43,050 bases of DNA from a virus: IMG/VR virus record IMGVR_UViG_3300048444_000433, positions 1 through 43,050 of that record; one strand, given 5' to 3'. Positions 14,775 through 22,107 of the stretch are shown in pieces; position 1 is the stretch's first letter; each line of letters opens with the position of its first letter. Under the pieces are notes generated by a model. The model was not told the origin of the DNA. It did no database searches and was given only the letters and a program-made list of their open reading frames with translations. The position numbers were made by a program, and so were the translations under genes.

Positions 14775-15011
14775 ATGCGCATAGAAGTTGATCGCTTCAC
14801 CTGTTCGGACGAGGACGGCGAGGCCTTCGTTGTCATTGTGCGACGAGAATTCATCGAAGTCGATTTGCTAACCGGGCCACCTGAGTTGGTGGGCGATGTG
14901 AGGGATTTCGTTTTAGAAGATGGTCGTGCAGTCACTCGTATCGACGGCAAAGACGGCACCTTTAAAATCGCAGGCACCAACAGGATACTTCACGCCATCG
15001 TTAACGATTAA
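14775..15011 (+). CDS. Hypothetical acidic protein
   Basis: The start follows GGGAGGT at four-base spacing. The 78-residue product is acidic and mostly beta (VVIVRREFIEVDLLTG, FVLEDGRAVTRIDGKDGTFKIAGT), with no membrane segment or known motif. It lies 66 bases downstream of the antitoxin on the same strand, so it may be the third gene of that unit. Function unknown. Confidence 0.65.
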   Translation: MRIEVDRFTCSDEDGEAFVVIVRREFIEVDLLTGPPELVGDVRDFVLEDGRAVTRIDGKDGTFKIAGTNRILHAIVND

Positions 15012-15018
15012 CGCCAGC

Positions 15019-15309
15019 CTACCCCTTATCCCCTGCCGCCCGCTCGGCATCGTCCATCGCGCCAACCATTCGGACCAGCCGCGCCCGATCCACCGGACAC
15101 GTCAGGCCAAGAATGCCGTCCGCGTAGGCCATGATTTCGCTTAGGGGGATGGACCCTACCGCCATGCCTTGCTGCCTTGACCCGCGTAGGTGGGTGAAGG
15201 CGTTCCAGTAGAGCAGGTTTTCCGGCTCAACCGCGTTTGCTAATTCCGCCGCGCCCTTGGATGCCAGATATTCGACCTCCTGTGCCGAGTATTTCAGCGC
15301 CCAAGCCAC
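15019..15309 (-). CDS. Tail assembly chaperone, frameshift extension (T-like)
   Basis: This 96-codon open stretch begins at a GTG with no ribosome binding site. It lies in the -1 frame relative to the G-like gene just upstream. It is entered through the slippery heptamer at 15321-15327 with four linking codons (Leu, Lys, Ala, Ala). The expected GT fusion is about 262 residues. In the family, the T part recruits tail tube protein to the G-coated tape measure. The sequence is helical (VEYLASKGAAELANAV, LLYWNAFTHLRGSRQQ). It precedes the tape measure, as in lambda and most siphoviruses, apart from the inserted island. Confidence 0.82.
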   Translation of the reverse strand: MAWALKYSAQEVEYLASKGAAELANAVEPENLLYWNAFTHLRGSRQQGMAVGSIPLSEIMAYADGILGLTCPVDRARLVRMVGAMDDAERAAGDKG

Positions 15310-15317
15310 GGCGGCTT

Positions 15318-15806
15318 TTAGTTTTTTGCTGTTTCCTCGTCGTCTTCTGCAATGGCCTTGCCCGCGTCGAGAATTTCCCGCTCAAGCCGGATCATCGCGG
15401 TTGCCAGTTCAGGAACCCCCCGCTGTTCATAGAGCGCAAGGAACGTGTCGCGGTCACAGGTGATGTTTGTCACCTCGCCCTTGTCGTTCTCGGTCTGGAT
15501 ATTGGACCGCCATTCAATCACGCAAGCGTCATAGAGGATGCCGAACCGCCCCCGGTTAATATCCTCAGCGTTGCGGCTGTCGGCCTTCACAAATTCCTCG
15601 TCGCTTTCAATCTTGCGCGACTTGCGATCCATCACGCGGGCGCGAAGGGCCAGCCTTTCGCCGCCCTCGATATACGCCGGGTTGATCGGCCCCCCGGCGC
15701 GGGCGTCCACCTCAATGAAGCACTCGCCACCGGGGCCAAGGTACTCAGGCAGGACCGCCCGGAATTCGACCGCAGGCAACTCGCGTGACTTGAGTTTAAG
15801 AGCCAT
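15318..15806 (-). CDS. Tail assembly chaperone (G-like)
   Basis: The ATG at 15806 gives 162 residues; a longer frame to 15887 would overlap most of the preceding small gene and lacks a good site. The protein lies between the tail tube and the tape measure, the fixed position of the chaperone pair. It has a beta-rich N-terminal half and a helical C-terminus ending in the acidic EDDEETAKN. G-like chaperones coat the tape measure to keep it extended before tube polymerisation. Most ribosomes should end here, with a few percent shifting to make GT (typical for the family, not measured). Confidence 0.8.
   Translation of the reverse strand: MALKLKSRELPAVEFRAVLPEYLGPGGECFIEVDARAGGPINPAYIEGGERLALRARVMDRKSRKIESDEEFVKADSRNAEDINRGRFGILYDACVIEWRSNIQTENDKGEVTNITCDRDTFLALYEQRGVPELATAMIRLEREILDAGKAIAEDDEETAKN
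15321..15327 (-). promoter_or_regulatory. Programmed -1 frameshift slippery site A AAA AAC
   Basis: On the leftward strand the 0-frame codons are GCA AAA AAC TAA, which forms the heptamer A AAA AAC (X XXY YYZ) directly before the stop codon. Slippage by -1 makes the ribosome read CTA AAA GCC GCC and then enter the 96-codon frame. Position, frame direction and lack of a separate start for the downstream frame all agree with the G/GT mechanism of tailed phages. Confidence 0.9.
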
Positions 15807-15948
15807 TCTTTTTGGTTTCCTTTTTCGCCAGACCGGGCTTGGTTTGCAGGCCCATTTCCTCGGCTTGATCCTTGGTAATCGCGTCACCCTTTTGGAACGT
15901 GACCAGCTTACCGCCGATCACGCCCTCGAATTTCTTAACGGCAATCAT
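15796..15948 (-). CDS. Small lysine-rich protein (50 aa)
   Basis: The start overlaps the tail-tube stop as ATGA and has a GAGGT element seven bases upstream. The stop lies 11 bases inside the G-like gene. The 50-residue product is basic at its end (KPGLAKKETKKNGS) and begins with a beta-hairpin-like MIAVKKFEGVIGGKLVTFQKGD. Tight overlaps on both sides support it as real. Function unknown; it may be a tail-tube or chaperone accessory. Confidence 0.7.
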   Translation of the reverse strand: MIAVKKFEGVIGGKLVTFQKGDAITKDQAEEMGLQTKPGLAKKETKKNGS

Positions 15949-16889
15949 GCCACGGACCTCGTAATGGTCAGGGTCGCGCCCGACGCGCTATCCCACTCAG
16001 GCAGGATTTCGACGTTTTGCATGACCGCGTTCCCGCTCATATCCAAGCTGGACGAACCAAAGCGACAGGCGGGGAAAAGCAGCGTGTATTTCTCGCCAGA
16101 GACAGACCCCAGCGGGACCGTGACCGCGAAAGTAGGCTCGCCACCGCTTCGTGCCGCGTTGTAGAGCGCAAGGAAATTGTCCTCGACGTACATATTGGCC
16201 GAGATCGTGGGCAGGAAGTCGCCCCGCGTTACGCCGCAAAGGTCATTCGAGCCAATGCGCGGCTGCACCTCGCGCTTTTCAAAGGCAAAGTTGATTTCCA
16301 TCGACTGAATGCAGTCCAGCGGGTCAAAGCCTGCGAATGTGATGTTGCCCACATCGTCGCCGGAGGTGATCGGGTCGACATTGGTGGGGTCGGCATAGGT
16401 CGCGCCTGTGATTGCCGTGGTGGTGCCATCGTCAGAACCCCGCCCCAGCAGCGTGAGGTTCAGAGACGCCTCGCTACGCGCCTCAAGCGATAGGGTGCCG
16501 CCTGTGGCCTCAACGCCCCGGAACCGCAGCATCGTTGCTGTACCGCCTGCGCCTGCAAGCACGGTTTGCTCAACGGCAAGGGTCTTTTCCTCAATGCCAT
16601 TTTTCAGCACGTCCGCAGTCCAAGACGCCTGCAACAGTGTCGCTAGCCAATCGTCATACGCGCCGTAAATCAGCGGTGTTTCTAGGGTGCCGTTGACCTC
16701 AATGCCATGGACCGCGTGACCGTGGCGCTGCCCCTTGGCAACCAGTGACCGCCCCGAAGTGATAAGCGGTGCCGATGTGAGCATCGCAGGGCGGTGCATT
16801 GTGGTAAAACCGGGCGTTGCGGGGATCGCCCCGGCGGTTGTCTCCGGCACATAGGCCGAACGGATGGTTGATGTGCTTGCGCCTGCCAT
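15945..16889 (-). CDS. Major tail tube protein
   Basis: The 314-residue, mostly beta protein has the position (after the tail terminator, before the chaperones) and composition of siphovirus tail tube subunits. The N-terminal arm is rich in S, T and A (residues 1-40), then come long strand-forming stretches and a C-terminal ATLTITRSVA strand. The start has a strong AAGGAGG at six bases, as expected for an abundant protein. The length allows an added Ig-like or loop domain relative to lambda gpV (246 residues), but I cannot place one with certainty. Confidence 0.8.
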   Translation of the reverse strand: MAGASTSTIRSAYVPETTAGAIPATPGFTTMHRPAMLTSAPLITSGRSLVAKGQRHGHAVHGIEVNGTLETPLIYGAYDDWLATLLQASWTADVLKNGIEEKTLAVEQTVLAGAGGTATMLRFRGVEATGGTLSLEARSEASLNLTLLGRGSDDGTTTAITGATYADPTNVDPITSGDDVGNITFAGFDPLDCIQSMEINFAFEKREVQPRIGSNDLCGVTRGDFLPTISANMYVEDNFLALYNAARSGGEPTFAVTVPLGSVSGEKYTLLFPACRFGSSSLDMSGNAVMQNVEILPEWDSASGATLTITRSVA

Positions 16890-16900
16890 GAGGTGCCTCC

Positions 16901-17353
16901 TTATTTCAGCGAGTAGCGCACGAAAGGCGCGATGACGTTGGTGATGTGAAAGGGTGCGTCTGCGAAGGACGCGGCGATGTAGGGGTGCCGACGATCCCCG
17001 AGTTGCGGCGGACTGAAGCGCACGAAGGCATCAGCCGTTTGCGTGATCGGAACGCCTGCGGTGTCCAGCGTGACGCCGTGGAAAAGGTCGGTGATCGTCT
17101 CAGCGTATCCGCGCCATGCGTTCGACCCTGCGCCGCCTGCGGTGTAGATCGTGACCGTGACCATGCCGACGTGATCCATGCGGTTCTGGTCACGCCCGAT
17201 TGAGCCTTGGAGGACGGCCCCCGATTGGATGGTGAGGCGAACGCTGTTGACGGTAGGTTCGCCGCCTTGTCCGTCCCAGATAACGGGGGTTTGCGCGGCC
17301 CACTGCGCGGCGAAGTATCGTTCTATAGAGGCGCGTTCCAGTTCGTAGCTCAT
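16901..17353 (-). CDS. Tail terminator protein (gpU-like, DUF4128 type)
   Basis: The ATG at 17353 has GGGAGG at four to five bases and yields 150 residues. The N-terminus (ERASIERYFAAQW) and central VTIYTAGGAGSNAWRGYAETITDLFHG match the alpha-beta fold expected of tail terminators, which form the ring that ends tail tube growth and joins the head. It lies directly upstream of the tail tube gene, the standard position. The DUF4128 assignment is from recall of the pattern. Confidence 0.68.
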   Translation of the reverse strand: MSYELERASIERYFAAQWAAQTPVIWDGQGGEPTVNSVRLTIQSGAVLQGSIGRDQNRMDHVGMVTVTIYTAGGAGSNAWRGYAETITDLFHGVTLDTAGVPITQTADAFVRFSPPQLGDRRHPYIAASFADAPFHITNVIAPFVRYSLK

Positions 17354-17377
17354 GACGCCTCCCGGCAGCGCGAAACA

Positions 17378-17392
17378 CCCCGCTGAACGGGG
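17378..17392. other. Short GC hairpin before the tail terminator gene
   Basis: CCCCG at 17378-17382 pairs with CGGGG at 17388-17392 around a CTGAA loop. It is in the 73-base gap between head and tail genes, upstream of the 17353 ribosome binding site. This is one of several similar hairpins in gaps of this genome. Confidence 0.5.
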
Positions 17393-17426
17393 CAATCTGC
17401 GAAATGTGAGAAATTACGGGTTGCGG

Positions 17427-17834
17427 TTAGATGCGGCTGCCGAGGCTGTTTGCGATTGCCTCAAGTTCGTTGACCGTGAGCGCCAAGACGCCACCCGGCG
17501 CCTGCTTTGACCAGCCGTTCTCAAGGCGGAGAGCGTAGGGCAGTGAGTTCTGCAAGTAGATCACCGGCCATCCATCCTTGCCAGCATATGACGCCAGCGC
17601 CTGCGCGTTCATCGCGCCAAACTCTGACAGTGACATAGTGGTGCGGTCAGACGGGCTGCCGATGGAGATCAGCCAGTTGGCGCGGAATGTGCCGATATCT
17701 ACCGGGCTTTTCTCCTGCACCCCCGCCAGACCCTCGGTAGCGATGTAGATCACCAGCTCGCGCATCTTGTCCAGCATCGCCAACCACTCGCGATGGATTT
17801 CGATCTCGAAGTCGCGTGTCGCTTGGCCGGTCAC
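17427..17834 (-). CDS. HK97 gp10-like neck / head-tail joining protein
   Basis: The 135-residue protein has the gp10-family order: an N-terminal helix (EIEIHREWLAMLDKMRELVIYIA), the motif SPVDIGTFRANW (residues about 61-72), the strand VIYLQNSLPYALRLENGWSKQAPGG and a final helix. Members form the neck or help complete the tail. It overlaps the upstream connector gene by four bases (ATGA). Confidence 0.85.
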   Translation of the reverse strand: MTGQATRDFEIEIHREWLAMLDKMRELVIYIATEGLAGVQEKSPVDIGTFRANWLISIGSPSDRTTMSLSEFGAMNAQALASYAGKDGWPVIYLQNSLPYALRLENGWSKQAPGGVLALTVNELEAIANSLGSRI

Positions 17835-18193
17835 CGCGCCACCACATAGAATAGCGAACCGGCTGCCACGATATCCTGCACCTTCATCACCGTGCGTGTC
17901 TTGCCGGCATAAGTGATCGACCAGTTCTCTTTCGGCGCGACCGTGAACCCCTCTAGCAGCACCAGCACCTCGGCAGGCCCGGCGATGTAGCCCTCGAACA
18001 CGTCCGACACCGGCTTGGTGCTGTCTTCGACCACACGGCCCGGATTGCTTTGCGGTGTCTCGGGGTATGTCGCTGTCACCGGATCATAAGCGCCGCGCTC
18101 AACCCAATTCAGCGTTGCCGGGTGGATCGCGTCGGTGATCTTGGCGGCCACGGCGTCGAATGCCTTGGCGGCGATCCGGGCGACTGTCACCAT
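17831..18193 (-). CDS. Head closure / head-tail connector protein
   Basis: This 120-residue protein starts one base after the MuF-like stop and overlaps the gp10-like gene as ATGA. It ends in a short beta barrel-like run (WSITYAGKTRTVMKVQDIVAAGSLFYVVAR), a pattern seen in lambda gpFII / SPP1 gp16-type head-closure proteins. The placement between adaptor and gp10-like genes fits this role. The assignment is by position and strand pattern. Confidence 0.65.
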   Translation of the reverse strand: MVTVARIAAKAFDAVAAKITDAIHPATLNWVERGAYDPVTATYPETPQSNPGRVVEDSTKPVSDVFEGYIAGPAEVLVLLEGFTVAPKENWSITYAGKTRTVMKVQDIVAAGSLFYVVAR

Positions 18194-18194
18194 G

Positions 18195-19220
18195 TTAAAA
18201 CTCCGGTTTCTTCATGCGGTAGACCGCCGTACAGCGGCACTGAATGATTTCCTCAGCAGGCGCGCCGTGGCTGGTATCGCCGGGGAACTCCATCAGCCCA
18301 CCTGTCAGACCCTCAAACAACTCGCCGTAATCCCGGCTCTCGCCATTCAAATGCCGATGACTGTCCCGCGTGCGGCCATCAGATGTCGCCAACCATTTCA
18401 CAGTCATTCCCGACGCCAGCCCGGTGTCCATCAGCGTGCCGAATCCGTCATGCTGCCCCGCGCGCAGAGAGTTGAGCGTTTCCGTCCGGCTGATCGTCTC
18501 TGCCCGGTTTCGCAGCAGCCGCGCCTTGTGCGCCGCCACGATCTTGTCCAGCGTCCGGGCTGGCACCGCCCTGCCCTCCTTGATCGCGCGTCGCACCGTG
18601 ACGTCGAACCGGCGGTCTGTGGTGGTGTAGCGCGGCTTGTTACCCTTGAAATACTCCGCCACCCGTTCAGGATCGCTTAGAATGTCCCGCACTCGGTCAG
18701 CCTGCGCAGCCCTTGGCCCGTCCAACCCCAGAAACCCGCCCTTGCGTGTCTTGCCGCCGGGAGTGATGCGGCCCACCATATCCAGCGCTTGCTTGCGCGG
18801 TGGGATGCCCTCGCTGATCCCCTTGCGGAAGATGTCGCGGGCCATGTCCAGTTGCTCAGCTTCCAGTATCTCCGACAGCTTGCCGGTGACGCGCTCAATC
18901 GCCCCAACCGCCCGCGGGTTGCCGCCGAAACCGAACTGCCCTCGGATCGTCAGCGGCAGTGTGGCCGCGACCGATGCGCCGCCTTCGATGTAGGTTGCCC
19001 GGATCGCCTCAGTCAGTGGAAAAAGGATCTGTTGGTTCATGCGCAGAAGGTCGACCGCGCGCTCGACGTTGCCCCGCCGTAGCGCCGCTTCCAACGAGTC
19101 AATGTCGATGATCTGCGACTGCGCCTGCACGGCTGCCATGAAGGCGTCACGCACCTTCGGGTAATTCTTCGTCAGCAGCGCGGCGATACGGCGCTCCTGT
19201 GCGGTCAGTCGTCGTGCCAT
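18195..19220 (-). CDS. Phage head morphogenesis protein (MuF / gpF-like minor head protein)
   Basis: The 341-residue protein ends in the conserved MuF core. RAETISRTETLNSLRAGQHDG is followed by WLATSDGRTRDSHRHLNG and the closing EEIIQCRCTAVYR, with the conserved D, H and paired Cys. MuF proteins are minor capsid components attached near the portal and are sometimes fused to effectors; no extra toxin domain is present here. Its start lies three bases after the 59-residue gene's stop, so expression is coupled. It is encoded downstream of the capsid gene rather than next to the portal. Confidence 0.9.
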   Translation of the reverse strand: MARRLTAQERRIAALLTKNYPKVRDAFMAAVQAQSQIIDIDSLEAALRRGNVERAVDLLRMNQQILFPLTEAIRATYIEGGASVAATLPLTIRGQFGFGGNPRAVGAIERVTGKLSEILEAEQLDMARDIFRKGISEGIPPRKQALDMVGRITPGGKTRKGGFLGLDGPRAAQADRVRDILSDPERVAEYFKGNKPRYTTTDRRFDVTVRRAIKEGRAVPARTLDKIVAAHKARLLRNRAETISRTETLNSLRAGQHDGFGTLMDTGLASGMTVKWLATSDGRTRDSHRHLNGESRDYGELFEGLTGGLMEFPGDTSHGAPAEEIIQCRCTAVYRMKKPEF

Positions 19221-19223
19221 GGG

Positions 19224-19403
19224 TTAGATGCGCCGCCCATCGGCATAGACGCGGATACCACGCCCGACCCATGCGAACATGGCGTCACCTATCCTCGCGC
19301 CCAACGCATCACTGCGAACAAATGGGTTCAGGATGCGGCAAGCCAAGATGCACAGCTTGATGCGGAGTTTTGGCATCTTCGTCGTCAGCTTCAATTCTGT
19401 CAT
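19224..19403 (-). CDS. Small basic protein (59 aa)
   Basis: The start has GAGGG eight bases upstream and the stop lies three bases before the MuF-like start. The product is basic with a short hydrophobic patch (LRIKLCILACRIL) and no catalytic motif. Position and ribosome binding site support it. Function unknown; it might be a minor virion or membrane-associated peptide. Confidence 0.65.
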   Translation of the reverse strand: MTELKLTTKMPKLRIKLCILACRILNPFVRSDALGARIGDAMFAWVGRGIRVYADGRRI

Positions 19404-19424
19404 GGCGGTTCCCTCTCTAACGAT

Positions 19425-19559
19425 TCATCGGTTACGGCAAGCACCCAGAATTTCACACCACACCCATTCCGACTGCGGCTCACCCAGCACCGCCAGCCCG
19501 TAGGATGCAGCGATACCGGCAGCGAAAATGGCCGTGAGCAAGATGGTTTGTCGTGCCAT
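19425..19559 (-). CDS. Small single-TM protein (44 aa)
   Basis: The start codon is five bases after the stop of the 92-residue gene, so translation is probably coupled. The product has one N-terminal hydrophobic segment (about residues 5-25) followed by a short polar tail with two cysteines. It could be a membrane peptide or exported. There is only a weak ribosome binding site. Function unknown. Confidence 0.52.
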   Translation of the reverse strand: MARQTILLTAIFAAGIAASYGLAVLGEPQSEWVWCEILGACRNR

Positions 19560-19564
19560 GGGTG

Positions 19565-19843
19565 TCAGCCCCGCTGTGAGCGCCCCAACGCATAGGCGAG
19601 GCGAATATGCGCGTCCTGCGCGCCATAAATCGACGGTGGCGCAAGGGCCACGATCATCGCCGCAGCTGCGTTCCCGCGTTCAAGGTGGTGCGCTATGGAT
19701 GCCAGTTGCGCCGGGCTGGTCAGCGGTTCGATAGCGCTAAGGAACGACGCTCGAAAGTCAGGCGGCATCGCGTCAATCGCGGCCTGGATGGTGGGTGGGA
19801 TGTTTTCCAAAGGGTCAGCCGATACTCCACATACCGGCGCCAC
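19565..19843 (-). CDS. Hypothetical head-region protein
   Basis: The 92-residue frame starts 29 bases inside the adaptor gene. It is rich in A, P and S with two predicted helices (PPTIQAAIDAMPPDFRASFL, LASIAHHLERGNAAAAMIVAL). No known domain recognised. It is part of the compact head-completion cluster and could be a small accessory to the connector. Confidence 0.6.
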   Translation of the reverse strand: MAPVCGVSADPLENIPPTIQAAIDAMPPDFRASFLSAIEPLTSPAQLASIAHHLERGNAAAAMIVALAPPSIYGAQDAHIRLAYALGRSQRG

Positions 19844-20255
19844 TATAAACAGGCTTGAGTAATCCCGCCAGCAATCCGTCGATCACGCTGAACACGGGCA
19901 GAGGCGCAGTGCCTTCACTGGCGGCGAAATACTCATTCTCAAACTCAACCGGGCCTCCAGTGGCGCTCTCTCGCTTCAGAACCTTTCCGGGTGTGTAATC
20001 CGGTGCCAGTGAACCCGGCGCAGAAAGATCCCGGATCGCGGCCTCGGTGATCGCGTATTTGACCTCATCAGGGGCGCTGTCATTCGCCCAATCAGTCAGC
20101 CAGCGGCCATTATAGGTCGCGGCGATGTACATCTGCCCGCGCTGCAAAGCGGCTGCCTTGGCCGTGTTATCACCGACCCACGCGGCATAGCCCATCAGCG
20201 AGGCATAGGTATCCGCCTCGGCAACGGTCAAAGCGGGGTCGGTAAACGCCAGCAC
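19815..20255 (-). CDS. Head-tail adaptor protein (DnaT-like/gp6-type)
   Basis: A GTG start two bases after the preceding stop gives 146 residues. The N-terminal pattern VAEADTYASLMGYAAW followed by AALQRGQMYIAATYNG and YAITEAAIRDL is typical of the phage group often labelled 'DnaT-like ssDNA-binding'. In this genomic place that group is better seen as the helical head-tail adaptor attached to the portal. No replication genes are nearby, which supports the structural reading. Confidence 0.75.
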   Translation of the reverse strand: MLAFTDPALTVAEADTYASLMGYAAWVGDNTAKAAALQRGQMYIAATYNGRWLTDWANDSAPDEVKYAITEAAIRDLSAPGSLAPDYTPGKVLKRESATGGPVEFENEYFAASEGTAPLPVFSVIDGLLAGLLKPVYSGAGMWSIG

Positions 20256-20257
20256 GA

Positions 20258-20596
20258 TCAGTCGTCCTTGACCACTTCGTCACGCTCAGCAGCAGTGACG
20301 GTTTCAGCGTCCTCGGGCATCAAAGCGTTGATCGCGTCAACGTCAGGCTTGCCGCCTTTGGTGTAGTCCTTCTCAGGGTCCAGCCCTTCGATAGCATCAA
20401 GGATCGCCGCCTTGCGATCCTCGCTGATGCCGCCAGTGGCTGTGACAGGCTCTTTGTCGTCGGTCTGCGAGATGGTCTCGTAACGGCCAGCCCAGCCCGC
20501 GGGGGGCTTGCCCTTGAGTGTGAACTCTTGACCGATGGGAAGCTCCCCGGAATTACCGAAGAGCCCCCCTTTCGTGATGCGGATGCGATAAGCCAT
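20258..20596 (-). CDS. Head-region protein with N-terminal beta barrel
   Basis: The start overlaps the capsid stop by one base (TGATG). The 112-residue protein begins with a short beta region (YRIRITKGGLFGNSGELPIGQEFTLKG) and ends in an acidic helical segment. It is expressed with the major capsid gene. It could be a head-fibre, decoration or completion protein; the exact role is not visible. Confidence 0.6.
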   Translation of the reverse strand: MAYRIRITKGGLFGNSGELPIGQEFTLKGKPPAGWAGRYETISQTDDKEPVTATGGISEDRKAAILDAIEGLDPEKDYTKGGKPDVDAINALMPEDAETVTAAERDEVVKDD

Positions 20597-21636
20597 CAGT
20601 TGACCACCTCGCTGTAGAATACGCCGCTGCGACCATTGCCGTCGCCGCGCACCTGAATGCCCATCGCACCCATGCAGAGGAACTGATGGTCATCGGTGGG
20701 GTTCAGGCGAACGCGCGGCGTGGTGTTGACAGCCATGCCGATCAGCGGACGGATGAAGCGAGCGCTCGGCACGAAGCCGAAGAACTCGTTGCCCGACAGC
20801 TTGTGCGTCACGACGATCTTGTTGATGCGGCGGTTCTTGGCGACGTGATCCATGATGGACCCCGGCTTGAGGCCAGCGGCACCGGAGTAGGCGCGATCCC
20901 AGTTGCGAGCGATCTCGGGCGAGATGTAGAGGTTCACCGGTGCCGAAATGAAGTTCGCGTCCATCATCGCGCCGAACGGGCCGACGAAGAAGGCGTCGAT
21001 CTCATCGGGGGTGGTGGTTGGTGCTGTCAGATCGATGTTCGCGCCACCAGCGCCGGAGCCAAGGTTGATCGCCTTGGAGTTGGGCGCGGTACGGATGCCG
21101 TAAGCGCCGAAGCCCTCGATGTTGATCGTCGCGTCACCGTCAAGCGCGTAATCGACCATATCGCGATCGATCTTGTCCAGTGCGGCTTCGTTGTCGTCGG
21201 CCAGAGCGTCATAGCCCTCGCTTTGGAACTTCATCACCTCGCGCCACGAACGGCCATAGCCTTTCGCGAAGATGGTGATCGGCGCGCCGTCGAAGCCGTA
21301 CTCGACCTTGTCAGTCGGCACCGGCACCTGACCAGAAACGGAGCGCACCACCTTGTCGCTCATGTCGCTGGACGTGCGGGCGATGGAGACCATCTTGCCG
21401 ATGTTGACCGGGCGAGCCAGCCCCATCAGGTCGGACATGAACTCTTCGCCGCCATCATCGCGCATGATGCGAACGGTCTGCTCGTCCAGGTCGAACCAGA
21501 AGTCAGGCGGCAGGACCGTCTGAGCGTTGGCAACGGGATCAGCCGAATACCAGTGATTGCGGATGCCGGACACCTCATTCCACCACGCCTGGTGCGGGCG
21601 AGAATTGGTAATCAGGTCGTTATCAAAATAGCGCAT
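20596..21636 (-). CDS. Major capsid protein
   Basis: The 346-residue protein follows the protease-scaffold and decoration genes and has an AAGGGGA ribosome binding site at six to eight bases. Features of an HK97-fold capsid include an early helical arm, a central segment FFVGPFGAMMDANFISAPVNLYISPE, and a late VTHKLSGNEFFGFVPSARFIRPLIGMAV hydrophobic domain before the C-terminal strand. It resembles the DUF6260-type capsid group (recall). No long N-terminal delta domain is visible, in keeping with a separate scaffold. Confidence 0.82.
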   Translation of the reverse strand: MRYFDNDLITNSRPHQAWWNEVSGIRNHWYSADPVANAQTVLPPDFWFDLDEQTVRIMRDDGGEEFMSDLMGLARPVNIGKMVSIARTSSDMSDKVVRSVSGQVPVPTDKVEYGFDGAPITIFAKGYGRSWREVMKFQSEGYDALADDNEAALDKIDRDMVDYALDGDATINIEGFGAYGIRTAPNSKAINLGSGAGGANIDLTAPTTTPDEIDAFFVGPFGAMMDANFISAPVNLYISPEIARNWDRAYSGAAGLKPGSIMDHVAKNRRINKIVVTHKLSGNEFFGFVPSARFIRPLIGMAVNTTPRVRLNPTDDHQFLCMGAMGIQVRGDGNGRSGVFYSEVVN

Positions 21637-21648
21637 CTGGTGATCCCC

Positions 21649-22104
21649 TTATGTCGCTGCGGTCAGGTAGCCGGTCGCAGCGCGGACGCTGACAAGCTGG
21701 TTTGACCCTGTGTTGTTGTTGAAGGTCTCGTTGGCCACCGCGACCACCTTGTCGGACAGCGCAGCCTTGACCAGAACGCCGCCGGCGCCGGGTGTTAGCG
21801 CGTCACCCTCGGTCAGGTCGTTGCCCGTCGCGACCAGCGCGTTGAACAATTGGCCGTCGACCATATCGAGCGCAACGGCCCGGCTGTCGGCTGCCCAGTC
21901 GGTGTCGATGCCGCGACCGGTCAGGTAGTTGTCCTGCACCAGCCAGACCTTGGCCGTGGTGGCAGCAGTGGCCAGCGCGAAGCCGTTGGTCGCATCGAAG
22001 GTCACCAGCGAGCCGGGCGTGAGCGCCACGCTTGCGAGCGCCTCCATAGCGTGAGGGGTCGGGTTGCTCACCGGACCCGAATAGATCGTATTATAGCGTG
22101 CCAT
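21649..22104 (-). CDS. Head decoration-like protein
   Basis: The 151-residue product has a strong AAGGAGG site and starts three bases after the protease stop. It is beta-rich and full of small residues (ALTPGSLVTFDATNGFALATAATTAKVWLV, GDALTPGAGGVLVKAA), a pattern of capsid-decorating proteins such as lambda gpD-like or SHP types. It lies between scaffold and capsid genes, exactly where decoration proteins are encoded. It should stabilise the expanded head. Confidence 0.7.
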   Translation of the reverse strand: MARYNTIYSGPVSNPTPHAMEALASVALTPGSLVTFDATNGFALATAATTAKVWLVQDNYLTGRGIDTDWAADSRAVALDMVDGQLFNALVATGNDLTEGDALTPGAGGVLVKAALSDKVVAVANETFNNNTGSNQLVSVRAATGYLTAAT

Positions 22105-22107
22105 TGA

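Noticed and set aside
19815-20255. Replication role for the 'DnaT-like' protein
   Set aside because: Its position between capsid and connector genes fits a head-tail adaptor; the replication genes are 7 kb away.
20686-21705. Rightward 339-codon frame opposite the capsid gene
   Set aside because: Antisense shadow with unnatural D/V/R-rich repeats and no start signal.
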